Shown in pieces: positions 42,704 through 51,162 of a stretch of DNA of 64,000 nucleotides (position 1 is the stretch's first letter; the number at the start of each line of letters is the position of its first letter). The notes below the pieces were generated by a model. That model did not search any database. It saw only the letters and a program-made list of their open reading frames with translations, and was not told the origin of the DNA. Made by a program: the position numbers and the translations under genes. Source of the stretch: Pedobacter sp. SYP-B3415. GTDB lineage: Bacteria > Bacteroidota > Bacteroidia > Sphingobacteriales > Sphingobacteriaceae. The DNA lies in the NCBI RefSeq assembly GCF_004138205.1, contig NZ_RXNQ01000031.1:248001-312000 (forward strand). The letters run 5' to 3'.

Positions 42704-43692
42704 CAGGCCTAGAAAAATCTTTCCGCATCGGCATTCTCAGGGCGCTGCAACTTGGCGACCTGTTGTGCAGCATTCCGGCCATACGCGCCCTGCGTTCAGC
42801 ATATCCCGAAGCACACATTGAGCTGATCGGTCTGCCCGGGGCGGCCGCACTTACCGCGCGCTACCCCCAATATATTAATGCACTTGTGCCATTTCCGGGA
42901 TATCCCGGTTTGCCCGAGCAAACTTACGATCAGGCCCGGTTCGTTAATCTGGTTGCCGCTAACCGTATAAGTCCGTATGATCTGCTTTTGCAGATGCAGG
43001 GAAATGGCAGCATCGTGAACGAAATGCTGGCACAGTTCAATGCAAAACGCCTGGTGGGTTTCTGCCCATCGACTGAAGACGAAAGCGAAGATTTTATGCT
43101 CTATCCTGCAGGAATTCACGAAGTGGACCGGCACCTGCAGTTGATGCAGCATACCGGGATCGCAGCAGATGATCCTGCAATGGAGTTCCCGGTATGGGAG
43201 CAGGACCGGGAGAACCTGAGCCGGCTGATGCTGACCCACAACGGTCGACCATATATATGCGTTCATCCGGGATCACGCGGCAGCTGGAGACAATGGCCGG
43301 TTGCACACTTTGCCCGGATGGCGGATCTGTGTATTCATGAGGGGTTTGATGTTATTCTTACGGGCGTAGCCGCTGAACAGGAACTTTGCAATGCGGTAGC
43401 AGACAGTATGCGCATGCGGCCACAGAACGCCTGTGGCCTGACCGATCTGGGTACGCTGGCCGCCGTGCTGGAAGGCTCGGCCGGACTGCTGTGCAACTGC
43501 ACCGGTATTTCACATCTTGCTGCCGCACTGAAAGTACCCAGCGTGGTGATCAGTATGGACGGGGAACCGCGGCGCTGGGGACCTAGAAACACGAAAATTC
43601 ATCAGACATTAGACTGGAAAACCGCGCCGAATATGATGGCGGTGCTTTCTGCTATGGAAGCCCTGATCGGGAAAGCGCGAGCAGTGCACTGA
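42700..43692 (+). CDS. GT9 heptosyltransferase-like glycosyltransferase
   Basis: A 330-residue GT-B fold transferase of the ADP-heptose:LPS heptosyltransferase family. It has RILRALQLGDLLCSIPAIRAL at the start, YICVHPGSRGSWRQWPVAHF (the nucleotide-binding turn) and LCNCTGISHLAAALKVPSV near the C-terminus. Translation is coupled to the GT2 by an ATGA overlap. Its 3' end overlaps the convergent GT9 by 41 bases. It probably uses ADP-heptose made by the facing operon. Confidence 0.88.
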   Translation: MTGLEKSFRIGILRALQLGDLLCSIPAIRALRSAYPEAHIELIGLPGAAALTARYPQYINALVPFPGYPGLPEQTYDQARFVNLVAANRISPYDLLLQMQGNGSIVNEMLAQFNAKRLVGFCPSTEDESEDFMLYPAGIHEVDRHLQLMQHTGIAADDPAMEFPVWEQDRENLSRLMLTHNGRPYICVHPGSRGSWRQWPVAHFARMADLCIHEGFDVILTGVAAEQELCNAVADSMRMRPQNACGLTDLGTLAAVLEGSAGLLCNCTGISHLAAALKVPSVVISMDGEPRRWGPRNTKIHQTLDWKTAPNMMAVLSAMEALIGKARAVH

Positions 43693-44749
43693 CGACATCG
43701 CCGGGGGCCGGCGGGGCAAGTTGTTTCTTATAAAGTTTCCTGTTCACGTAGCCAATGACCGCATTGCTGCTAGGCATTATACCTGTAGGTGAATAATAAA
43801 ATACCTGGTTTTTTACTTTCCAGGGCGTATGCTGAGGATTTGTTCTCGCATACAAGACACACACAGGCGTTTTTGTTGCCGCAGCGAGGTGAACTGTGCC
43901 GGTATTAACCGATAAGACGCCGGCTGATTTTCTGACCAGATAGGCGAGTTCTGCCACGTTGAGATTTCCCGCAAAGATGACGACATCAGGCACGGCAGCT
44001 TTCATGGCCGAAAGCTCAGACTGCTGGGATTTTGTGCCTGTCAGCACAATTCCGTAACTGCTGTGCGCCCGCAATGATTTCAACAGCTCAAACCAGTAAG
44101 CAAGAGGCAGGTTGCGGCGGCGTTCAGATGCGCCGGTGCTGACAACAAAAAAGTGTTGATCAGGTGCAATACCGGCCCTGGCAAGCTCCTTCACCGTTCG
44201 CTGCCTTGCAGCAGCGGGAATCTCGGCGATGAGATCATCAGCTGAGGGTATCGCGCCGATTTCTGCGACCAACGCAAGATCGCGGGAAACCTGGTGAAGA
44301 ATTTTTTCATAAGGTTCCTCATCCGGCACCCAGTTTGTAAGCAGCCCATAGGGGTTCTCGCGGCAATAGGCCAAGCGCAACGGGATCCCGGCCAGGTATG
44401 CGAGCATGATGCAGGGCATCGGGTTCTGGCTGTAAACTGTAAAGACAACGCAGCCGTCAAAACGCTGCTCCCTTAGTCTGGCGACCAGGTCAAGCACTGC
44501 GGCCGCTCCCGGATCGAGGTCATAGAACTTCTGCCAGGGAAGGTCGAAGGTGATCACCTCGTCAACAAAAGGATTAAGACGGGCGGCAGCGGCACCTTTT
44601 TGAGATGTCAGTATAGCAAGCTGGACGCCGAAATGTTCTTTTAACGCCCGGATGGCCGGCGATGACATGAGTACATCGCCCATATTATCAGGGCGTATGC
44701 ATAAGATGCGCCGGCAGGTATTCCAGTTACTCAACTGATTGTCGCCCAT
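43652..44749 (-). CDS. GT9 heptosyltransferase-like glycosyltransferase
   Basis: A 365-residue GT9 transferase. It has the typical start RILCIRPDNMGDVLMSSPAIRAL, the middle nucleotide-binding region FFVVSTGASERRRNLP and the late GVLSVNTGTVHLAAATKTP. Last gene of the minus-strand heptose operon; its start overlaps the end of hldE by 19 bases. It is paralogous in fold, not in close sequence, to the plus-strand GT9 at 42700-43692. The two probably add successive residues. Confidence 0.88.
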   Translation of the reverse strand: MGDNQLSNWNTCRRILCIRPDNMGDVLMSSPAIRALKEHFGVQLAILTSQKGAAAARLNPFVDEVITFDLPWQKFYDLDPGAAAVLDLVARLREQRFDGCVVFTVYSQNPMPCIMLAYLAGIPLRLAYCRENPYGLLTNWVPDEEPYEKILHQVSRDLALVAEIGAIPSADDLIAEIPAAARQRTVKELARAGIAPDQHFFVVSTGASERRRNLPLAYWFELLKSLRAHSSYGIVLTGTKSQQSELSAMKAAVPDVVIFAGNLNVAELAYLVRKSAGVLSVNTGTVHLAAATKTPVCVLYARTNPQHTPWKVKNQVFYYSPTGIMPSSNAVIGYVNRKLYKKQLAPPAPGDVVSALLALSRSGLP

Positions 44750-46218
44750 CCGTTCCTGAATTGTGCTGCTGCAATTTTCTTGATGACTGCAGAAGTGGAT
44801 CTGCCGCTTACTACTGGTATAAACGCGATTTCTGCACCCAACTGCTCAAGGAGGGGCTGTTCGGGCAGGACTGCACCTTTATAATCTCCGCCCTTAACAA
44901 AAACGTCGGGTCTTACCTGTTTGATCAGGCTGCATGGCGTGTCGTCTTTTAAACTTCCGAAGGGTATCACATAATTGACACAAGACAGCGAGCTCAGTAC
45001 TTCCATCCGGTCAGAGAGACTGTTTACCGGACGGTCGCTTCCTTTTAATCGCCTGATGCTGTCATCGCGGTTCAGGCCTACAACCAGCAGATCGCCCATC
45101 TCACGGGCTTGCTGCAGGTAACGGACATGGCCGCTGTGCAGAATATCAAAACAACCGTTTGTAAAAACGATTCTTTTACCGGCAGCCCTGGCCTGTTCCA
45201 ATAAAGCAAGCACAGCATTTTTAGCCAGGTCTTTCCCGGCGGGAGCGCCGGCGGCAAGCAGCTCTGCTGGTGCGCAACAGGCAGTTCCTGATTTTGTCAG
45301 CACGACCGAAGCAGCTTGTGTACCGATTGTCGCGGCTTCTGCAGGCGTCGCTGCGCAGATCAATGCGAGCGCAGCGGCGCCTGTAAAAGTATCGCCCGCT
45401 CCGCTCACCTGCGGATTTTGCACCCTGAGGGCGGGCACCACTGCCTCAAGCTGATTACCGCTAAAAACCATGCATCCCGACTCGTCAAGCGTGAGAAACA
45501 CATGTTCAGCACCGGTGCGCTCACGTAACTCCGCTCCTGTCGCCTGCAGCTCGGTGATGCGGGCCTGCTTAGACACTTCGCGGCCCAGCAATACCTGCGC
45601 CTCTTCAAAATTCGGCTTGATCATAGACGGGCAAAGAGGGCGAAAACGCCAGGCCTCCTTGCTGTCTACCGCCAAAAAAAGAGACTTGTCCTGCTGGCAT
45701 GCTGCGATCTGATCAATAACCGGTTGCACGAAACACCCTTTGCCGTAGTCTGACAGCAAAATCCCGTCGAAATCCGGCCATTCCTGCTTCAAATTGGCAG
45801 ACAGATGTGCGGCATGATGCCCGTCGAGCGGCAGCTCACAGCCTTCATCAACACGCAAAAAGGTCTGCCCCCCCGATGAAAACCGGTGCTTTGTAATCGT
45901 TGTGCGGTCGTCTGCCATGCGCAGCATACGGACATCGATTCCCCTTGAAACAAGCATTTCACGGATCTGCCTGCCAGCAGTGTCATTACCGGTAACTCCG
46001 GCGATCGAAACGCTGGCACCGAGCGCGGCTACATTTGCGGCGAGATTCGCCGCCCCGCCAAGATAATAGGTATGTTGATCGGCATTTAGCACCGGTGCGC
46101 TGACCTCGGGAGCCAGGCGCCTGCACGTTCCAGTTGTATAGATATCCAGCATCAGATCGCCGACTACCAGCACGCGCCGGCCGGCAAAATCACGCAGGAA
46201 TTCTTTTAGATTTCTCAT
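44731..46218 (-). CDS. hldE: Bifunctional heptose 7-phosphate kinase / heptose 1-phosphate adenylyltransferase
   Basis: A 495-residue two-domain enzyme of ADP-heptose synthesis. I take the start at 46218 (MRNLKEFLRDFAGRRVLVVG); it overlaps the end of gmhB by 29 bases. Residues 1-325 are a ribokinase-fold kinase, with GGAANLAANVAALG (54-67) and the catalytic GAGDTF (273-278). Residues about 348-490 are a nucleotidyltransferase with FTNGCFDILHSGH (352-364, HxGH) and GRSTSAVIKKI (472-482). Both functions look intact. Substrate order in the pathway: GmhA makes heptose 7-phosphate, HldE phosphorylates it at C1, GmhB removes the 7-phosphate, HldE adenylylates. Confidence 0.93.
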   Translation of the reverse strand: MRNLKEFLRDFAGRRVLVVGDLMLDIYTTGTCRRLAPEVSAPVLNADQHTYYLGGAANLAANVAALGASVSIAGVTGNDTAGRQIREMLVSRGIDVRMLRMADDRTTITKHRFSSGGQTFLRVDEGCELPLDGHHAAHLSANLKQEWPDFDGILLSDYGKGCFVQPVIDQIAACQQDKSLFLAVDSKEAWRFRPLCPSMIKPNFEEAQVLLGREVSKQARITELQATGAELRERTGAEHVFLTLDESGCMVFSGNQLEAVVPALRVQNPQVSGAGDTFTGAAALALICAATPAEAATIGTQAASVVLTKSGTACCAPAELLAAGAPAGKDLAKNAVLALLEQARAAGKRIVFTNGCFDILHSGHVRYLQQAREMGDLLVVGLNRDDSIRRLKGSDRPVNSLSDRMEVLSSLSCVNYVIPFGSLKDDTPCSLIKQVRPDVFVKGGDYKGAVLPEQPLLEQLGAEIAFIPVVSGRSTSAVIKKIAAAQFRNGWATIS

Positions 46219-46789
46219 TTGACAGTTTAGTTTGTTCAATAATTATCCTTGCGGCTTCATTCAAACTCGGAACAATAAGGTCCGGCTCCCGGTAAGGCCC
46301 GGGAATCCATTGGTCTTCGTTACCATTGCTGATCACGACCGACTGGCAGCCGCTGCGCTTTCCGGCCTCTGCATCGTCCAGAATATCGCCGATCATCCAC
46401 GATCGCGACAGGTCAATCTTGTGCCTCCGGGCCGCCAACAGGATCATGCCGGGTTTTGGTTTCCGGCAAGCACAATCGCAGGTGTAGGCAGGTACTACCC
46501 CTTCCGGATGATGCGGGCAGAAAATAAAGTCGTCGAGGCAGATGCCTTCTGCCAGCAGCAGTTCCCTGAGCCGGCGCTCCACACCTTCCAGGGCTTCAAC
46601 CGGGAAAAGACCGCGTGCCACGCCCGACTGATTGGAAATAACGATCAGCGCAAACCCCGATTCCTGAAACAGCCGTAATCCTTCAATGGTGTGTTCAGAC
46701 AGCCTGATCAGCGACGGGTCTACGTTATAAGGCACATCATGGATCAGCGTACCGTCTTTATCCAGAAAAATGGCAGGCCTAACTCCCAT
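46190..46789 (-). CDS. gmhB: D-glycero-beta-D-manno-heptose 1,7-bisphosphate 7-phosphatase
   Basis: A 199-residue HAD phosphatase. The motif DKDGT at Asp10-Asp12 carries the nucleophile, ISNQSGVARG is motif II, CRKPKPGM holds motif III Lys, and GDILDDAEAG (Asp135) is motif IV. The zinc loop typical of GmhB is present: Cys91-x-His93 (CPHHPEG) and Cys104-x-Cys106-x-Cys108 (CDCACRKP). It overlaps the previous gene by 11 bases and hldE by 29. Function is clear from both sequence and position. Confidence 0.92.
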   Translation of the reverse strand: MGVRPAIFLDKDGTLIHDVPYNVDPSLIRLSEHTIEGLRLFQESGFALIVISNQSGVARGLFPVEALEGVERRLRELLLAEGICLDDFIFCPHHPEGVVPAYTCDCACRKPKPGMILLAARRHKIDLSRSWMIGDILDDAEAGKRSGCQSVVISNGNEDQWIPGPYREPDLIVPSLNEAARIIIEQTKLSNEKSKRIPA

Positions 46790-48692
46790 AGCGGCGTTTT
46801 TGAGGTTCCTGTGTCACTGTTTCAGCAGCAAGCTTGACAGGCATCATCCTGATGGGTTGTGCAGCCTGGCCGGTTAAATGTGCCGGACGGGCGGCAAACA
46901 AATGTTTTTCCACCAGCGTGCAAAGCAGATGCACGAGGTGCAGATGGAGCTCCTGGATACGCTGCGTGCTGTCTGAGGGAACAACCAGGGGAATATCGGC
47001 AAGGTTCGAAGCCGGTCCGCCGTCTTTTCCCAGCAAGGCGATGGTCTGCATGCCGTTTTCTGCCGCCGCCTGCATAGCAAGCGTGATGTTTGCAGATTTA
47101 CCACTGGTGCTTAACACAACAAGTACATCGCCCGGCTGACCGTAGGCCATAACCTGACGTTCGAAAACGCGGTCGTAACCAAAATCATTTGCCCAGGCGG
47201 TCAGAATAGCCGTATCTGCTGTCAGCGAAATGACCGGCAGCCCCCGGCGCTCGGGAATCTCAAAACGACCCACAAGCTCAGCGGCCAGGTGTTGTGATTC
47301 GGCGGCGCTGCCGCCATTGCCGCATACCAGGATCTTACCCCCCCGGCGTAAGCACCCGCTCATCACCGCAGCTGCGTCGGCCACCACAGATGAAAGCATT
47401 GCAGAAGACCGGTAAAACGTCAATGCAGCTTCGTACAGCGCGTCTTCGACCTCTGCAATGTCGTCTTCCGCTTCGTGCAGAAACGCCGGCTCCAACACCC
47501 GCTGGTAAGCCGCAGCAATTTGCATGGCCACTTTTCCCCAGGTAAAATGCCGGTTTACCCGTTTTATCGCTTCTGCTCCCATTCTAAGCCTGGCCGGCTC
47601 ATCACAAAGCAATACGGTTAATTGTCTTGCCAGCGCGGCCGGGTCATTTTCCGGCACGAGGAAACCTGTCTTACCATCCTCAACGGTGTATTTGATTCCC
47701 CCAACCCTTGCACCGACCACCGGTGTACCGCAGGCCATCGACTCAAGCGGTGTTATGCCAAATGGTTCATACCAGGGTGTGGTTACAAAGACGTCGGCAG
47801 CATTATAATAGGCGCCAAGTTCTTTTCGCTGCCGGCTGCCTTCAAATATGACCTGGCTTTCCACGCCCAGCGAGCGGGCGATACCTTTCAAACGGAGCAT
47901 CTCAGCATCGCCGGCGTTTCCCCCCACTACAACGAGCTTAACAGGCTCAGTGCAGTCTATGTGAGGAAGCGCACGGATCACATTATCTATGCCTTTGCGT
48001 GGAACCATTCTGCCCAGCTGCAGGATAATACGTTCGTTTTCTGCAAAACCAAGCCGGCTGCGCGCCGAAACTTTATCGATCGGAAAAAATTCCTCAGGAT
48101 TAAAGCCGCATGGTATCACTTCTATTTTAGCTGGATCTGCATTGTAAAAATTCAGAAGATCATCCCGGTCCTGCGGGCATTCGGCAATGATAAGATCGGC
48201 GTTCTTAACCAGCGCGGCTTCTACAGCGAGCCTGCCCTCTGGAAAAAGATCCTGATCTTTCTGATGCATGCGCCGAACCTTTCCCAGCGCATGAAACGTG
48301 ATCACGAACGGAAGATGCATTGTTTTTTTCAGCTCCATAGCCACCATACCCGACATAAAGAAGTTTGCATGGACAAGCTCATACGTGAGGTTTTCCTGCA
48401 GCATAAAATCTCTCATGCCAAATCCGAAAGCGTCCATCAGATCAAACAGTTCTTCCTTTGGAACCACTTCTTTGGAACCTGCCTGAACGTGGATCACTCT
48501 TATCCCGGGACCCATGTCAATAACCTGCGGCAGAGCGGGGTCCTCCCAGCGGGTATAAATGTCGATTGCGTATCCCATTTTTGACAGGTGTAATGCGAGC
48601 TGTCCAACATATACATTCTGCCCGCCACCGTCTTTATGACCGAGACTGGCCAGCGGCGAAGCGTGTTCGCTAATAAATGCTATTCGTTTCAT
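46779..48692 (-). CDS. Fusion of GT4 glycosyltransferase and phosphoheptose isomerase (GmhA)
   Basis: A 637-residue protein, start at 48692 (MKRIAFISEHASPL). Residues 1-405 are a GT4 transferase of the sucrose-phosphate-synthase-like type: GHKDGGGQNVYVGQLA, RMVPRKGIDN and EPFGITPLESMACGTPVVG. After a linker (about 405-425) residues 426-600 are a full SIS domain of the GmhA type, with CGNGGSAAESQHLAAEL (457-473: His468, Glu472), STSGKSANI and RIQELHLHLVH (Gln580, His588). GmhA turns sedoheptulose 7-phosphate into heptose 7-phosphate. The metal and substrate residues are all kept, so the isomerase half looks active. Such a fusion couples the first heptose step to a transferase. Confidence 0.9.
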   Translation of the reverse strand: MKRIAFISEHASPLASLGHKDGGGQNVYVGQLALHLSKMGYAIDIYTRWEDPALPQVIDMGPGIRVIHVQAGSKEVVPKEELFDLMDAFGFGMRDFMLQENLTYELVHANFFMSGMVAMELKKTMHLPFVITFHALGKVRRMHQKDQDLFPEGRLAVEAALVKNADLIIAECPQDRDDLLNFYNADPAKIEVIPCGFNPEEFFPIDKVSARSRLGFAENERIILQLGRMVPRKGIDNVIRALPHIDCTEPVKLVVVGGNAGDAEMLRLKGIARSLGVESQVIFEGSRQRKELGAYYNAADVFVTTPWYEPFGITPLESMACGTPVVGARVGGIKYTVEDGKTGFLVPENDPAALARQLTVLLCDEPARLRMGAEAIKRVNRHFTWGKVAMQIAAAYQRVLEPAFLHEAEDDIAEVEDALYEAALTFYRSSAMLSSVVADAAAVMSGCLRRGGKILVCGNGGSAAESQHLAAELVGRFEIPERRGLPVISLTADTAILTAWANDFGYDRVFERQVMAYGQPGDVLVVLSTSGKSANITLAMQAAAENGMQTIALLGKDGGPASNLADIPLVVPSDSTQRIQELHLHLVHLLCTLVEKHLFAARPAHLTGQAAQPIRMMPVKLAAETVTQEPQKRRYGS

Positions 48693-48693
48693 T

Positions 48694-49641
48694 TCAGGTC
48701 TGATTTTTATAACGCTCAATTAATTCACCGAAGAGGGTGTTCCAGTCCTGACAGAAGCGGTCAATGGAAAACTTCTCGTGGGCAACGGTTCTCGCATTTG
48801 CTCCCATCTTCTCGGCCTGTTCGGGATATTCAAGCATAAACTTCATTTTGGCAATAAGCTGATCAATATCGGTATGTACAAAGCCCGAGTAACCCGATTC
48901 AATTGTTGTCGCCAGTTCGGTCGTGGCAAGGCCTACTACCGGCAAGCCGCACATCATGGCTTCGCAAATGCTCAGTCCGAGACTGGTATAGCGGATCGGG
49001 TTAAAAAAGAAGCGGTATTGAGAAATGAAAGCTGGCAACTGCGGATGCAGCACTTCGCCAAGACCGATGTCTTCAGTAGCCATGCCCACCAGATCCAGCG
49101 GAACCTCTGCAGCGACCCTGCTAAAAATGTCAGCGCCAAGCATACGCCCTCTTGATGACAAATTGTTTATAACCACGATGCCGCGGTTTTTCTTTTCGGA
49201 GACCAGTAGTACAGGCACAGTGACACCATGCGGGATTACGCGGGTCGGGCGGCCGCCGTTGTCCCACATCAATGCGTTAAAGTGTGTAACGTGCACTACC
49301 GTCACCTCCGGATCTTCAACAGGATGCCGTTCATCTGTCGGGTGCTGCCAGGGCGGGTCATGTTCAAGGAATACGCGTGGAAGCTGCCGCTGTTCATCTG
49401 AGAGAATCTGATACTGATCTTCGAGGTAATTTTTTTCGGTTTGGTAAAGGATCAAATCAAAGTCTGCGTCCCGGACTTCATTTACATCGATCTCATGAAC
49501 GTTCGCGCCAAAAGGGAAAGTAGTGCCCCGGCCATAGTACCCTTCATCTTTTTTCTGATTTACGGGGATGTATAGTTCCCATGGCCCCTGAGACAGGTAA
49601 TAGAGGTAACTCCCATGAATATGCCAGGTGAATATCCTCAT
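48694..49641 (-). CDS. GT4-type glycosyltransferase
   Basis: A 315-residue GT-B transferase. Only the C-terminal donor half is clear: a short Gly-rich region, then FNPIRYTSLGLSICEAMMCGLPVVGLATTE (the E-x7-E region) and the helix LIAKMKFMLEYPEQAEKMG. The N-terminal half is shorter and diverged (MRIFTWHIHGSYLYYLSQ). It is overlapped by 4 bases by the acidic protein gene upstream, and the GT4-GmhA fusion begins one base after its stop. Donor unknown; perhaps it starts the glycan of this cluster. Confidence 0.82.
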   Translation of the reverse strand: MRIFTWHIHGSYLYYLSQGPWELYIPVNQKKDEGYYGRGTTFPFGANVHEIDVNEVRDADFDLILYQTEKNYLEDQYQILSDEQRQLPRVFLEHDPPWQHPTDERHPVEDPEVTVVHVTHFNALMWDNGGRPTRVIPHGVTVPVLLVSEKKNRGIVVINNLSSRGRMLGADIFSRVAAEVPLDLVGMATEDIGLGEVLHPQLPAFISQYRFFFNPIRYTSLGLSICEAMMCGLPVVGLATTELATTIESGYSGFVHTDIDQLIAKMKFMLEYPEQAEKMGANARTVAHEKFSIDRFCQDWNTLFGELIERYKNQT

Positions 49642-49904
49642 AGTGCCGAACCTCCGGTGCTCTCATCCACGTCAAAACCCTGCTGGTTGGGACCTGAATC
49701 ATCTTCCGGTCCTTCGAGTTTATCACCCGATTCCGGTTCCCGTTCGGTCTCGTCATCAGATGGTGTTCTGCCTTCTTCCGGTGTGCGGCTGCTATAGCCG
49801 GCGGCATCTTCGGGTCCGTTCAGCGGATCATTCCAGGAGCGTTTTGACTCGTTTTCGTGCGCATCGCCCGCAGGGCTCTGCTCGGCACCATTTTGCTTTT
49901 TCAT
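49638..49904 (-). CDS. Disordered acidic protein heading the heptose operon
   Basis: An 88-residue hydrophilic protein, start at 49904 (MKKQNGAEQSPAGDAH). It is acidic with repeated Glu, Asp, Pro, Ser and Gly (EREPESGDKLEGPEDDSG), no core. Its stop overlaps the GT4 start as TGA/ATG (ATGA overlap), showing it is translated as part of the operon. That coupling strengthens the case for a real protein. Role unknown. Confidence 0.6.
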   Translation of the reverse strand: MKKQNGAEQSPAGDAHENESKRSWNDPLNGPEDAAGYSSRTPEEGRTPSDDETEREPESGDKLEGPEDDSGPNQQGFDVDESTGGSAL

Positions 49905-50208
49905 ATGTAGGATATTAAAACCATCATAGGAACATTTAACCATTGGGAACGTTTCGTTCGAGCTAAGGGCTATTTTTTTCAAAAACGGCCCCGACAGCAC
50001 GTAAACCGACATTTGCGTACTTAACAGGGTGGGAAATGCCGTAGTAACCACGTGTGTTCAGGTAATTGTTTCGATGGCCCGCGCATTCCGCACACCGGAT
50101 GGCAACCAGCAGACACTGCAGGGGCAAAAATGAAAATGAAGGTTGAAAGAGAAGCCGTCTTAGCAGCCGGAAAAAAGGCGCGGCCGGAAAGGCGCGCGCC
50201 GGAAAGTT
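49905..50208. other. Non-coding stretch with terminator
   Basis: 304 bases between the heptose operon and a small membrane protein, both on the minus strand. Apart from the terminator at 50171-50200 I see no gene. A promoter for the heptose operon should lie here, near 49915-49990, but no consensus box stood out. Confidence 0.4.
50171..50200 (-). terminator. Terminator of the small membrane protein gene
   Basis: On the minus strand GGCGCG (50200-50195) pairs with CGCGCC (50182-50177), extended by an inner GCC/GGC pair, then six T (50176-50171), just after the gene at 50209-50445. Confidence 0.65.
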
Positions 50209-50445
50209 TTAATCGTGACCCTGGGTTTTGACAATCTTGTTGTAGATACCCAGCAGCAGAAAAGGTGCAGCCCATTGGCCGATGAAAAGTGCATTGTGTT
50301 TATGGCCCATACATTTCAGAGCCAGCGAGACACCCATAGAGCCGAGTGCAGCCCAGAGATAGACGTCTGACGGAATTTTTGCGGTCTGATCCTCAATCAT
50401 TTCCGCGAGTTTTCCTTCCTCGTGTTTGTTGTTCTGTGTTTCCAT
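50209..50445 (-). CDS. Small two-helix membrane protein
   Basis: A 78-residue protein. A polar N-terminus (METQNNKHEEGKLAEMIEDQ) precedes two hydrophobic segments: VYLWAALGSMGVSLALKCMG and FIGQWAAPFLLLGIYNKIV. No family recognised. A terminator follows immediately. Likely an inner-membrane protein of unknown function. Confidence 0.65.
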   Translation of the reverse strand: METQNNKHEEGKLAEMIEDQTAKIPSDVYLWAALGSMGVSLALKCMGHKHNALFIGQWAAPFLLLGIYNKIVKTQGHD

Positions 50446-50550
50446 AGTGACGGTTGTTATTGTTTAGAGTATCACACCGCAGGCCGGCACTTTGTTTACA
50501 AACCATCAAAAAAAGGTAGTTACCGCATCCGGGTAGTAGCGCCTTATTAG

Positions 50551-50979
50551 TTAGACCCCTGCAATGGTTCGGCTGCCGCGTTGTGCCAATACATCGTTCA
50601 CCTCATTTAACAGGGCCTTCAGATCAAAAGGTTTTTCCAGGAAACGGTCGTAGCCATAGTCGCCTATAGACAACAGCAGCCTGGGGAACGCTGAATAGAT
50701 GATGACCGGCAGGCGCCGCGCCGGTTCCATTCGTTTAATCTGACTGCAGAGTTCGCCGCCGTTGGTAAGCGGAAGCAGGTGATCGAGTAAGACGATGTCG
50801 GGATTCTTTTTCTCTACGACCGGAATGATATCGCTGGTTGCGGGCAGACAGTCAAAATAAAATCCCTCTTCGGTAAACAGCTGTTCAAGAATTTCTGCAA
50901 GTGCCGGATCGTCTTCAACAAGCAGGATTCTCGGCCGGTGATCCGCTTTCCCATTTTGCAGTTCCATATCACTATACAT
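50551..50979 (-). CDS. Single-domain response regulator
   Basis: A 142-residue receiver with a short N-terminal extension. The start is at 50979; an ATG at 50967 is equally placed. The acidic pair is ILLVEDDP, the phosphoacceptor is in IVLLDHLLPLTNGGELC, and the conserved Lys is in FLEKPFDLKALL. No output domain. Divergent from the NarL-type kinase gene at 51163 with 183 bases between, so they may be partners. A possible -7 box, TACTTTTG, lies at 50995-50988 on the minus strand. Confidence 0.85.
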   Translation of the reverse strand: MYSDMELQNGKADHRPRILLVEDDPALAEILEQLFTEEGFYFDCLPATSDIIPVVEKKNPDIVLLDHLLPLTNGGELCSQIKRMEPARRLPVIIYSAFPRLLLSIGDYGYDRFLEKPFDLKALLNEVNDVLAQRGSRTIAGV

Positions 50980-51162
50980 TAGATGAGCAAAAGTAGGCCA
51001 AAATAAACCGCAGAACTGTTCGGAAATTACTGATTATGAACGCACGAAATACGCAAAGCCCAGGGGTTTACCTGATTCGTTCATGAATACTGCTGCATTG
51101 AATATCTTTACTCAGCCCAAACAACTCAGGAATATCCGGGTTGTATATTAAACCACCGATAC

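Noticed and set aside
47622-48584. 320-codon plus-strand frame opposite the GT4-GmhA fusion
   Set aside because: Antisense to a gene with full catalytic motifs; no protein character of its own.
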